DNA from: Cardinalis cardinalis
Taxonomy: Eukaryota > Chordata > Aves > Passeriformes > Cardinalidae
Assembly: GCA_014549065.1 (NCBI GenBank)
Contig: JACDOX010000027.1
Location: 6,649,257-6,713,256 of the forward strand
Direction: 5' to 3'
DNA length: 64,000 bases
Position 1 is the stretch's first letter. Each line of letters starts with the position of its first letter. The notes under the pieces are model-generated. The model saw only the letters and a list, made by a program, of their open reading frames with translations. It had not been told where the DNA came from and ran no database searches. Made by a program: the position numbers and the translations under genes. Positions 10,367 to 19,259 of this stretch are shown piece after piece.

Positions 10367-11028
10367 CAGTGTCAGTGCTTTTGTCCTGCTGCTGTAGCCA
10401 GTTTGGGCCATGAAATTAGTGCTGGCTCAGTGAAGGAGTGCTGTCTCCAGTCCTGTGTCTTGGCACCCCCTCCTCACCTCTGCCCTCTGAACCAGGGGAA
10501 AGGCAGACAGGAGAAGGTAGCTCCGTGTGAGCAAGAGGTTCTGTGGTCATACAGTCTCACCACAGGGCTGATGCCCCACCATGCTTGGCAAATAAATGGA
10601 ATTTAACTGATAGGACTGCTGCATTAATTCCTGAAGTATGTTAGCAAAAATCTCAGGGTAATCAAAAACTAAAAGAAAAAAACTAGGACATACACAGTGA
10701 AATAGCATCAATGGAGCAAATGTTTGATCCCAGGGACTTGGGCCAGGAACTATGCCTTGGGCTCCCCCTGCACTCAGCTGCGCTTTGGGTGGTGTGCGCT
10801 CTTATCTGATGGCGCTTGGAGACTTCCTTCATTTTATTTTAGGCATGTAAAAGTTACAGGAGTCTAGACTGCTGCCCCTTGCCCTTACAAGAAAAGGGGA
10901 GATCAGGAGCTTCAGTGATGCACCTGAACAGTCCCTGTTGCCTGGCCAGGCCAAGATGAGAAGATCTCAGAACTGANTCTGTATCTTTCCACTAACCAGA
11001 GAGTCCCTGTGAAATGATGGGCTCAGAC

Positions 11029-11050
11029 TTAAATACCAAGTGGTATTTAA
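11029..11050. repeat. 22-bp palindrome
   Basis: TTAAATACCA and TGGTATTTAA are perfect 10-base inverted arms separated by AG. It could be a dyad protein-binding site or a chance palindrome in AT-rich DNA. Confidence 0.8.
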
Positions 11051-12977
11051 TACTAAAATCCCACATTTTACAGCATATGGGATGCCAGAACAGACAGATC
11101 CCAAACCCCAATAAGAGTGCAGCTTCTTGCTGCTGAAAGCTGTTACGGGAACAGGAACAAGTGACGGTAGTTTCCTACCATTTCATGGTTGCCTTGCACT
11201 GGGTTGGCTGAAAACTCCTGATCAGGCAGTGNGGAGCCATTTGCAGAAGGGCACAAACTCTGTAGCAGGAAACAGCACAAATTTGATGCCAAAACCCAGT
11301 GCAATGAACTGTTCTTCATCTGTGACTACATTCTGTTGGCCCTGCCAGGGGAGTTTAGGAACCTGCTGTGAAGCTGTTGGGGTATGTAACCCAGGCTTTT
11401 GAACTAGATGAGGAAGAACCAGCTTATCAGAGAGCCCTGCTTTTTTTGACAGAGAGCCTTTCCCTCCCTGAGTTCAGTTATGACTAATTACTTCCCATGC
11501 AGGCGTCGCTGCTCTGCATCACTGCTGATTAGCCATAAGGGAGGCTACCAGCTTGCTTTCTCAGCACCTGTCCTCCAGCCACAACTTCAGCTCTAAATTT
11601 AACCAAGATGACCCTCTAAGTTCATTAGATGCATCATGATTTTTACTACCAGACTTTAGAGGAATCACCAGAAACGCTCACCTGTTTTCCTGACCACAGG
11701 AGATNTATCACAAATGTAGCTTCCCTATTGAGTCTTGCATCAGCCTGATTTAAATTCCCTTCAAGTACAACCTCTGAAACTCCTTGCCCACCACAAATCT
11801 TTACACTGTGGCATTTATGAAGCCCCAGTTAAAACTCAGACCCCATGTGCATAAAAACTCGACTGGGTTCTGCCACTCTTGCTACAGGGGCTTGAGAAAA
11901 TTGGAAGTTGGGGGAGGAAAGAGATTTTTGTTGGTTAAGGGACATACAGGTGGGATGTTTTCGGCTTACATTTTGAGGTACAAAGCCAAATAGAGCCTTG
12001 TTTATATCTAAGAAAGTTTTATATTTCCTTGGTGAGCCATATTTTATAGATATGTAACATACCAATTAGATAANTAGTTAAAGAACTCATGATAAACCTC
12101 CAAAGCTTTGCCTCGTACAGATTTTTGGATTATTGATTTGTACAAAACGTGAAGTTATATAGTCCACATAAGGAGCAGTTCTGCCTTTTGGAAAACTTCA
12201 ATCAAATATTAAAACTCCAGTACAAGTGTTACTTCTGGTGTAAGCATTTTTTTGAGGACAGGAAGAAACCTTCATGCTTCATTTTGTTTCATTAAATGCT
12301 ATTCTATACCTGATTTCAGCAGAAGGATTTGAGATCTGCTTTTAGCTTGAAACCCCCATAGGAAGGAATTTCAAAGCTCTGAATGTTTTTTTTTTTTTTC
12401 CAGGACAGTCATTTCAGTGAGAAGAGAAATATGTACCATAGAAAATGTCAATATAATCAACATTTTTGATTTCTGTTTTATGCACCTTTCCCTTNATCTA
12501 TAAATATATGTACACAACACAAGCTACCGTCCTTTAGTAAGGCTGCTTTAACAAGGGGCAAACATTTGAGCACACACCCATAGAGCCTGACTCAATGTCT
12601 CAGCCAGAGCAGAAAGCAAAGTGCTCGGGTGGCTGCTGATGCAAAGACATCAGCACAGCACAAATGTTTCCACTGATGAACAGAGCTTCACTTGCTTCCC
12701 TAAAATCACACCACTCCCCACCCACGAAGGATCGAGCTGGAAGAGCTCAGACCAGGCAGTGACAAGCACAGGCTGGCTCTGTCACCCCAGCCTCCCTCCT
12801 ACCCAGTATTTAGAGCTAAACCTGCAGAGGTATTGCCAGAGAACAACGATGGGCAAGACTAAAAGTAGCTCCTTCCCATTGCATTTCCCAGCACAAAATA
12901 CTTTTGTTGACCTGTGAAGACCTCTACACCCTGAAGCATGAAATCCATGAACAGAAGCCTCTGAACATCACAAAACC

Positions 12978-12983
12978 TTTATT
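12978..12983 (-). terminator. distal poly(A) signal AATAAA
   Basis: Minus-strand AATAAA followed by GGTTTTGTGATGTTCAGAGG, a GU-rich downstream element. This is the better of the two candidates for the end of the protocadherin transcript, with cleavage expected at about 12955-12965. Confidence 0.6.
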
Positions 12984-13237
12984 AGTGTTTATCAGTGATA
13001 CAGACTACAGGAACCAAAGGCAATTAAATAACACTTAAGTTGACCACAGACTCAAGAAATACAAGTCACATTTGGCAAGGCAAACTTCTCAGTACACTGG
13101 ATTGCTTAGCTTATTATTACACCGTGAAAGAGGAATTTCCCTTACAAGATTCTACATATTAAGGATATTATTATTATTAATTGTTATTACNGTGTCTTTC
13201 AGACAGCTCCTTTGGCAATAATTCCCATTTTTAAGTA

Positions 13238-13243
13238 TTTATT
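13238..13243 (-). terminator. proximal poly(A) signal AATAAA
   Basis: Minus-strand AATAAA inside TATATAATAAATAC. The downstream sequence is A-rich rather than GU-rich, so it is probably weaker. It could support a shorter 3' UTR isoform that still keeps the Pumilio-type site. Confidence 0.4.
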
Positions 13244-13268
13244 ATATAAAAATATAACAAATTCTCAT

Positions 13269-13276
13269 TATGTACA
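13269..13276 (-). promoter_or_regulatory. Pumilio-type 3' UTR element TGTACATA
   Basis: On the transcript strand the octamer UGUACAUA matches the Pumilio response element UGUANAUA exactly. Pumilio proteins repress and localise neuronal and germline mRNAs. Its position about 340 nt after the stop codon, before both poly(A) signals, makes it usable in either isoform. Confidence 0.5.
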
Positions 13277-13611
13277 AACATTACACAATGTACAGGTTAA
13301 AAACACTACAAAAAATGGCAGGCCATGGGTAAACCAAAAGCAAAAGAAAAAACCCCAATGTAGAAAACATGAAAAGAAATTTAAATACTGCACATTTCAT
13401 AAAAATTACATTAACTACAAACAATTTCTTTTGTTTGCAAATATCAAACAGTACTGATCTGATTGGAAATCTTTCCCAAACAACTTCATTTTTAAGGCAC
13501 ATCTTGCATATTTACACATANGACACTGGATCTGGTCAATAACTTAAAGGCTCTCAGGAGTGACCTATTGTGGGCGCAGGGAGGGGTGCACTCGAGGGGG
13601 AGCACTCTGGG

Positions 13612-16600
13612 CTACGCCTTCTCAGTTGTCTCAGTCTGGGGGCCCAGGTATCTAGTTGAGGGGGCTGGAAACAGGGGCACCCCGATCTCCTGAAGGTCGG
13701 GGAGCCGTGCAGGGCGCGGCGGGGAGAGNAGCGTGATCGTCCGGTCAAAGTCCCTGTGCAGCACCTTCTCATAGACGCTCTGAAGCCCCACTGTTTTGGG
13801 CAGCTGGGCTTGATAAAAGTTGTCCCTGCGAAGGGGATCTCTGGGCAAGGACGTGCTCTTGCAGAAGGTGGAGAGGGGTGCTGAAGGATATGGAGAGGGG
13901 TGAGGGTTGGCTCGGCCACAGGAGGGGCTCCAGCAGCGGTCAGAGTGCCCCAGGATCTTGCATTCTGCTGTGCATGCCCACAGACCTAGAGAGAGAGGGG
14001 AGGAGAAATCTGTCGTTACTGCAGGAATAAATGCACACCATTCACAATCCTTAGAGTTACCAGTCACAGGATGATTCACTGCACCGATGGTGGGAGTCGG
14101 GAGGCAATGCTTTACAGCGCAACAAAAACCCATGCTTGGTTAGGTAATGTTGTTTTGTCAGGGACACTCCTCNCAATTCTAGCTTTGAGGAAACCTTTTT
14201 TTGGGAAAAAAATCCAATTCTACAGCACTTCTGACAAATGTTAATTTGTGCTGAGCTCTCAGTGCAGAGAGGGACCAACACCTAACAGCCTGCTACAATG
14301 AGATGGGCACTTTGAGCCATGCAGTGTCTGGCTTCCCCTTCCAGCTGCCCTGCCTGATCACTGTGCCCCACGGATGGGTCCCTTCATCCACCTCCCCATC
14401 CACCCATCTTTCTGTCTGAGGTCCAGTGGGGAGCAGGGGCAGAGCCCTTACCGTTCTGCATGTGTGTGATGAGATCTTTCTTCAGNGCATCTCCGCTGAT
14501 ATCTGAGTCGCTGTCGTTAAAATCACTGTCGCCTTTGCCGCTGTCTTTGCCACTGAACTTCTCTGCCTCCCGGCCAGAGATGGTGTTGAAGGAGTGTCCC
14601 TTCCAAATGGNCACGGGGGGAGCAGGCTCCTTGCTGTAGCTCGGAGTGGCAGCAAAACCCTGCTGGAAGGGAGAAAAATCAAAGAAGACATGAGGGAGGG
14701 AAGTGGTGAAAAGTAAACCAACATTAACTGCACCTCTGCAGCTAATTCACATCCTCCAAGACACCCCCAACCCTCTGCCCCACTTCCCTGCAGTGGGACC
14801 TTACCTCCCCAGCCTGTCCCCTCAGCCTCTTCTGACCCTCATAGAGGCAAGTGCTGTCACTGCCACTCTCAGTGGTGGAGATCTCTTCAGCAGCTGGAGA
14901 GGGGTCAGGGCTGGTGAAAGAGGTTTTGCTGGGAAAGGTTCGGACCTCAAACATGTTCCCCCTCTGGCTGCCCTCCTCCTGATGGCCCTTCTCCAGGTGG
15001 GAGATGTCTATTTGGTCCTTCAGGGCAGTGTTGTTTTTGATGTTGTTCCCCTTCTTGCGCCTGTTGCAGGTGGTGGCGATGGTGATTATAGCCACCAGGA
15101 GGAGGGTGCAGCTGCCTGCCAGGACAATGATCACGATCAGAGGGATGTCCCACTGCAAAGCCTTTCCTTCCCAGGAGCTGGGCTTGGCTATGTCTTGGAT
15201 ACTGGATGGAGCAGTGGCNGTCACCAGGAAGTTGACTGTGGCAGTTGTGGCCAGGGGAGGTCTGCCATTGTCTGTCACAGTGAGGATGACCTTGAACAGC
15301 TGTCCCAGCTCTTCAGAGAGGTCACCCCTCAGCACAATGTCCCCAGTACTCGGGTTGATGGCGAAGAGGTCTTGCTGGGACTCTTCCAGGAAGGCAAAGG
15401 TGAGCTCAGCATTGGCCCCATCATCTGCATCTCGAGCTTTGATTTGGGCCACCAGGGAGTCACGGGAGGTCTTGCTGGACACACCGATTTCCACAGTCCC
15501 ATTGGTGAGCACTGGGTGGATGATGACAGGAGGGTTGTCATTCTGGTCCACCATTCTCACTTTGACAACAGTGCTGCTGGAGAGCTGCGGGGAGCCACCA
15601 TCAGTGGCCTGGATCCTTAGGTCCAGCTGCTTCAGGATCTCGTAGTTGAATGTCCTGAGGGCATAGATGGCCCCAGTGGCNGGGTCCACGGAGACGTAGG
15701 TGGAGATGGGGGCCCCCATGACCTGCGTCTCCAGGAGCCGGTAGGTGACCTTACCATTGTGGCCAAGATCAGGGTCACGAGCCACCACAGTGGTGATGTA
15801 GGCACCTGGGGGGTTGTTCTCTGGCACAGCCACTTCATAGAGGGGCTTGGCAAAGAGCGGTGCGTTGTCATTCTCATCGCTCACCCGCACTGTGTACTGC
15901 CGCACGGTCTTGAAGGGCGGAGAGCCCAGGTCCTCGGCCACAACGGTGAGGTTGTACTCAGGGATGCGCTCGCGGTCCAGCGCCGCTGTGGTGACAATCA
16001 TGTAGCTGTCCTCGTAGGCCCGCTGCAGGGCGAAGTGGTCGTGCCCACGGAGGCTGCAGCGCACCTGCCCGTTGGCACCCGAGTCGCGGTCCGTGGCGCT
16101 GACGAGGGCCACGAAGCTCTCCGTGGCCGCTGCCTCGCTGACNTAGGCCACGCCGGCTGCGCTGGCCGCGCCACGGAGGGCGCTGATGCTGATGCGCGGA
16201 GCGTTGTCGTTGACGTCGGTGAGGCGCACGACGACGGTGCAGGTGGCAGCACGGGGGCTGGCCCCGCGGTCCTGGGCACGCACGTCCAGCTCGTAGGTGC
16301 GGGTGCGCTCGTAGTCCACGGCAGCCTCCAGGGTGAGGTGGCCTGAGCGCGGGTCGAGGCGGAAGAGCCGCCGTGCCTCAGGGGGCACCTGGCTGCTGAA
16401 GGCATAGACCACCTCACCATTGGGGCCCTCATCAGGGTCAGCAGCATCCAGATCGAGCAGCAGGGAGCCGGGCGGCGCATCCTCAGGCAACTCCACCGTG
16501 ACTGAGCTCTGGGCAAAGGTGGGACTGTTGTCATTGGCATCGAGAACGCGGACATGCACGGTGGCTGTGCCTGAGCGTGCTGGGCTGCCACCGTCCTTGG

Positions 16601-17216
16601 CCACCAGCTCCAGGGTGTAGGAGGGCTGGCGCTCCCGGTCCAGTTCCTGGAGCAGCACCAGGTCGGCACAGCGTGCCCCATCCGCCCGTGTCTGTGCCTC
16701 CACACCGAAGTGGCTGTTGAGGGAGACCTGGAAGCTCTGGATGGAGTTGGAGCCCACATCCTCATCCACAGCCACCTCCAGCGGGAGGCGAGTGCCGGGT
16801 GCAGCACTCTCCGACACCTCCAGCGCCATCTGGGCATGGGGGAAGCGCGGTGCATTGTCATTGATGTCACGCACCTCCAGCTCCACGTGCACCAGGCGGT
16901 AGCGCTCCCGCCAGCAGCTCACCACGTCGAAGGCCAGGACACACTGCGGGGCTTGGCCGCACAGCCGCTCCCGGTCCAGCCCCGCTTCACCGATGCTCAG
17001 CTGTCCGTCCTCCTCCCGCACCCGCACCAGCGAACTGTTGCTGAACTGCCGCATCAGGCGAAAGCTCATCTCCCCCGGCGCCTTCACCGGCATCTCATCG
17101 GCCAGAGTACCGATCACCGTGCCCGGCGCGCCCTCCTCGTCGGTGCGATACCTCACCGTCTTGCAGCGGGACAGGGCCAGCAGGCAGGCGGCGGCCAGCA
17201 GCCGTAGGGGACTCAT
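13612..17216 (-). CDS. PCDH8: protocadherin-8 (PAPC/arcadlin family), three coding exons
   Basis: Coding exons are 17216-14805, 14662-14452 and 13985-13612, giving about 998 residues (human PCDH8 about 1070). A signal peptide covers residues 1-18. Six cadherin repeats follow, with calcium-linker motifs DINDN (117-121), DANDN (226-230), DVNDN (334-338), DENDN (447-451) and DQNDN (557-561). The membrane helix is about 691-714, with the stop-transfer NRRKK at 718-722. Sequons occur at 60, 422 and 572. Exon 2 carries the conserved WKGHSFN and acidic/Ser-rich block, and exon 3 the delta-protocadherin motif C-T-x-E-C-x-x-L-G-H-S-D-x-C-W. The family mediates weak homophilic adhesion and, in other vertebrates, paraxial-mesoderm movements and activity-driven N-cadherin endocytosis. 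The start at 17216 was chosen because a signal peptide follows directly and the context GCTGCCATGA is good. Six codons contain an n. The alternative is the avian paralogue PCDH8L, which I cannot exclude. Confidence 0.95.
13986..14451 (-). other. PCDH8: intron 2 of the PCDH8-family gene (phase 1)
   Basis: The donor is AACG|GTAAGG (GT at 14451-14450) and the acceptor TCTCTCTAG|GTCTG (AG at 13987-13986). Joining splits a Gly codon (G plus GT) and links the exon 2 end HMQN-G to LWACTAEC, exactly as in human PCDH8. The 466-bp intron is AT-richer than the exons and contains no other feature. Confidence 0.92.
14663..14804 (-). other. PCDH8: intron 1 of the PCDH8-family gene (phase 0), NAGNAG acceptor
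   Basis: The donor is GGGGAG|GTAAGG (GT at 14804-14803). The acceptor is CTCCCTTCCAG (AG at 14664-14663), directly followed by a second CAG (14662-14660). Using the second AG would drop one Gln codon. The intron is only 142 bp. If retained, the frame continues 20 codons and stops at 14744-14742, truncating the cytoplasmic tail. Confidence 0.9.
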
Positions 17217-17460
17217 GGCAGCGGCGCGGGGCTCAGCCCGACGGCGCGGTGCGGACGGGACGAGCGCGGGCTCGGGCGGGACACACTGGGAAAGCTCCAC
17301 CGCCGTCTACGCCCCCCGCGCCGCCGCGCCGCCTTTCATAGACGGTGCTATGCAAATGAGCAGGCGGCGGAGCCAATGGGAGGCGGCGCAGCGCGGGCGG
17401 CGGGCAGCCCCCGGCGCGCCCCGGGCCGGGCCGGGAGCGGGGTCGGGGGGCTCTCGCCTT
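15880..17460. promoter_or_regulatory. CpG island over exon 1 and promoter
   Basis: CpG and GC density are high from the middle of exon 1 through the start codon and about 240 bp upstream. This is typical of delta-protocadherin genes, whose single large first exon is embedded in the promoter island. Density falls toward the membrane-proximal part of exon 1. Confidence 0.8.
17331..17380 (-). promoter_or_regulatory. core promoter: TATA-like box, octamer, CCAAT box
   Basis: Read toward the gene (minus strand), an inverted CCAAT (ATTGG, 17377-17373) is followed by an octamer ATTTGCAT (17357-17350; ATGCAAAT on plus) and then a TATA-like TATGAAAGG (17340-17332). A start site about 30 bp further, near 17305, would give a 5' UTR of roughly 90 nt. 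The octamer is the POU-factor site, and POU factors are active in neural and early embryonic cells. The spacing is regular and resembles octamer/CCAAT/TATA promoters. Function is inferred. Confidence 0.55.
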
Positions 17461-17640
17461 TGTTTTCTTTAACTCTGCGTGGTCTGGGGGGGTTCTTTTC
17501 TTTTTTCCCTTTCCTCCCCCCCCCCTTCCCCCGCCCCGNCGCTATTCCTTTCCCCCCGTTTATTTATTTATTTATTATTTTTTTCCTCCCTCCTTTCCTC
17601 CCGCTCCCTTCTCTTCCCTCTCTCCGGAGGCGCGGCAGCG
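17461..17640. repeat. pyrimidine-rich low-complexity tract
   Basis: T/C-rich sequence with C runs (17515-17540), TTTATTTATTTATTTA (about 17560-17575) and CTTCC-type blocks. No coding or regulatory signal is evident apart from its position just upstream of the promoter. Confidence 0.7.
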
Positions 17641-17710
17641 GAGCTGGCGCGGGGAGCACGGAGTGCAGTGCGCGGTGGGGTTTGTTAATGCTGCCAACAA
17701 GTCGGGACAG

Positions 17711-17780
17711 GTGCCGTGCCGTGGCATGCCGTGCCGTAGCGTGTCGCGGCGTGTCGTGGCATGTCGCGGCGTGCCGCGCG
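17711..17780 (+). repeat. CpG-rich pentanucleotide array (GTGCC-type), about 14 copies
   Basis: The tract parses cleanly into pentamers such as GTGCC, GTGGC, ATGCC, GTGTC and GCGGC. It lies about 400 bp upstream of the inferred start site. The variant units show it is a degenerate rather than newly expanded array. Confidence 0.85.
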
Positions 17781-17989
17781 GGCGGGGGCGCGGGGCGGGC
17801 GCGCATTAGCGGGGAGCGGGGGAGCGGCGGGGGCGGCATTCAGCTGCGCCCGGAGTGGTGTGTCACTCGCGTGAGAGCCTGTGATCAGCGCCGTAAGTCG
17901 CCTTTCAGGAGGTGTCCCCGCATGCTTTAGTATGCATGTCACCGCCCGGGTTTCTTAAGCCTGGGGCACTAGCAGGCGAGGAGGAAAAA

Positions 17990-18360
17990 AAGAAAAAAAA
18001 AAGTTCCAAATAGGATTTAGCATAAGCTTGAGGAGATTTGGAAAGGTTTCAAAGATCAGGCAGTATCAAAGGCTTATGAAGCCCTCGTTAGCTGTAGAAA
18101 TATAATAGCATGGCAGGCTATCCCATTCGAGGAACCAATGTCTGTATTATTTCACTATGACAGGCTAAAGGGAGAGAAAGTTGAACAGTTTCCACAGAGG
18201 AGTTGGACTAAGTTGAATATAATGAGCAAACGCCACATGTATCCATTATGTCCCTCTATTCATTCCCAATCACTGCCATAACTCTTTGACTAAACGATGA
18301 TGAGCGCTGAATTACACACAATGCCCTGCTCATATTAAAATACATTTAAGACCTATCCCT
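17990..18360. promoter_or_regulatory. candidate upstream enhancer (AT-rich unique block)
   Basis: About 370 bases of AT-rich, non-repetitive sequence sit between two CpG-rich blocks, 0.7-1.1 kb upstream of the promoter. No frame is open and no transposon is recognisable. The contrast with the GC-rich flanks suggests constraint. Motif-like words include TCCATTATGTCCC (18242-18254) and ATTCATTCCCAATCA (18258-18272). Confidence 0.4.
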
Positions 18361-18658
18361 CCTGGTGCCCTGTTACGCCTATTCACGGGATTTTCTTTTT
18401 GTCCTAATAGGGCCTCTCTGGGAAGCAACACCAGTCTCGTTCCAGAAGAACAAAATAACAGCATGAGGCTGAAACCTGGCACGAACCGGGGGGAACGAAA
18501 CCATCTGCCCCGCAAGGCACCGAGGCCCTGCGCGGAGCCCGCCGCAGCCTCGCAGCCCCGCAGTGCCTCAGCAGCCGTGGGGAGGGCGGCTGCCGCCCCG
18601 GCCCGCAGGGGGAAGACCTGATGGGGAGGGAGATAGGGGTCCTGAGGGGCAACTGCTT

Positions 18659-18705
18659 CTCCCTCTCCCTCTCCCTCTCCCTCTCCCTCTCCCTCTCCCT
18701 CTTCT
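18659..18705 (+). repeat. (CTCCCT)n hexanucleotide microsatellite
   Basis: About eight near-perfect CTCCCT units. The purine strand (GGGAGA repeats, minus) has repeated G-triplets and can form a G-quadruplex or triplex. It lies inside the upstream CpG island. Confidence 0.92.
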
Positions 18706-18837
18706 CTCGGAACCCAAGGGACGCATTTTAAAGCAAGAGGGTGACAAGCAGAATGCAGTCCGGTCCAGCCCCGCGCCGGTTTCCTTTGCCAACCCGGGAT
18801 AAAAGCGCTCGGCTGGGCGCACGGAGCGCGGTCGCAC

Positions 18838-18882
18838 CCCGGGGCTCCATCCCGGGGCTCCATCCCGGGGCTCCATCCCGGG
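18838..18882 (+). repeat. 13-bp tandem repeat, 3.5 copies
   Basis: CCCGGGGCTCCAT occurs three times exactly (18838, 18851, 18864) and then starts again as CCCGGG. It begins about 33 bases after the TATA-like GATAAAAG. Confidence 0.93.
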
Positions 18883-19259
18883 CTGTGCGGGATGCGCGGG
18901 GCGGCACGCGAGCGGGGGGCGGCGGGCTGCCCGCAGCGCCGGCTTATGGAAATGGGATTTAAATCGCGCCTCGGCCCCGGCTGCGGGGGCGCGGGGAGGG
19001 GGGCACGCTCCGCNGCCGACAAAAGCTCCCCGAACGCGCGGTTTCCATACGAACGAACCTCCGCGGGGCTCTGCTCTCCCGCCCGCGGGAGCTCCGCAGG
19101 CGGCCGCCCCACGGGGCCGGGAGCTTTCGGGCCGGGCCGCCCAGAGCCGGGCCGGGTCCGCAGCGAGCAGAGCTCCGAGGTGTGGAGACTGGGACCGGGC
19201 TGCCTGGGAACGGGGCCGCCGGTCGGGAGCGGGCAGTGGGCAGCGGGACGGCCCCTCGT

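Larger units (their letters stand above)
7209..12957. other. intergenic sequence with only minor repeats
   Basis: Nearly 6 kb without a supportable exon or transposon. Frames such as 7923-8270 minus, 10280-10606 plus and 12621-12917 plus lack domains and are overlapped by equally long frames elsewhere. Listed separately are a hairpin at 8001-8025, a tandem duplication at 10331-10366 and a palindrome at 11029-11050. A T-run sits near 12390. Confidence 0.5.
12958..13611 (-). other. PCDH8: PCDH8-family 3' UTR
   Basis: The stretch after the stop codon is AT-rich and frameless on the minus strand. It contains TAATAATAATAATA-type AU-rich sequence (about 13167-13180), a Pumilio-type element and two AATAAA signals. 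The distal signal gives a UTR of about 650 nt, the proximal one about 390 nt. The end is inferred from the signals, because no transcript evidence is available. Confidence 0.65.
18480..19250. promoter_or_regulatory. second CpG island upstream of PCDH8
   Basis: Dense CpG and GC sequence about 1.2-2 kb upstream of the gene start. It contains a TATA-like GATAAAAG (18798-18805), tandem repeats and a CTCF-like match on the plus strand (18599-18615, CGGCCCGCAGGGGGAAG). The long minus-strand frame across it (18330-19295) has no recognisable domain and a low-complexity Gly/Glu run from a microsatellite, so I read it as a composition artefact. It could be a divergent non-coding promoter or a distal part of the PCDH8 regulatory island. 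Confidence 0.65.

Noticed and set aside
10280..10606. Gln/Glu/Ala-rich frame suggesting a repeat protein
   Set aside because: The composition comes from an 18-bp tandem duplication, and the rest of the frame is featureless.
14703..16346. Long plus-strand frames opposite the protocadherin (for example 14703-15620 and 15759-16346)
   Set aside because: They are antisense shadows of the GC-rich cadherin exon, with no independent start, domain or splice support.
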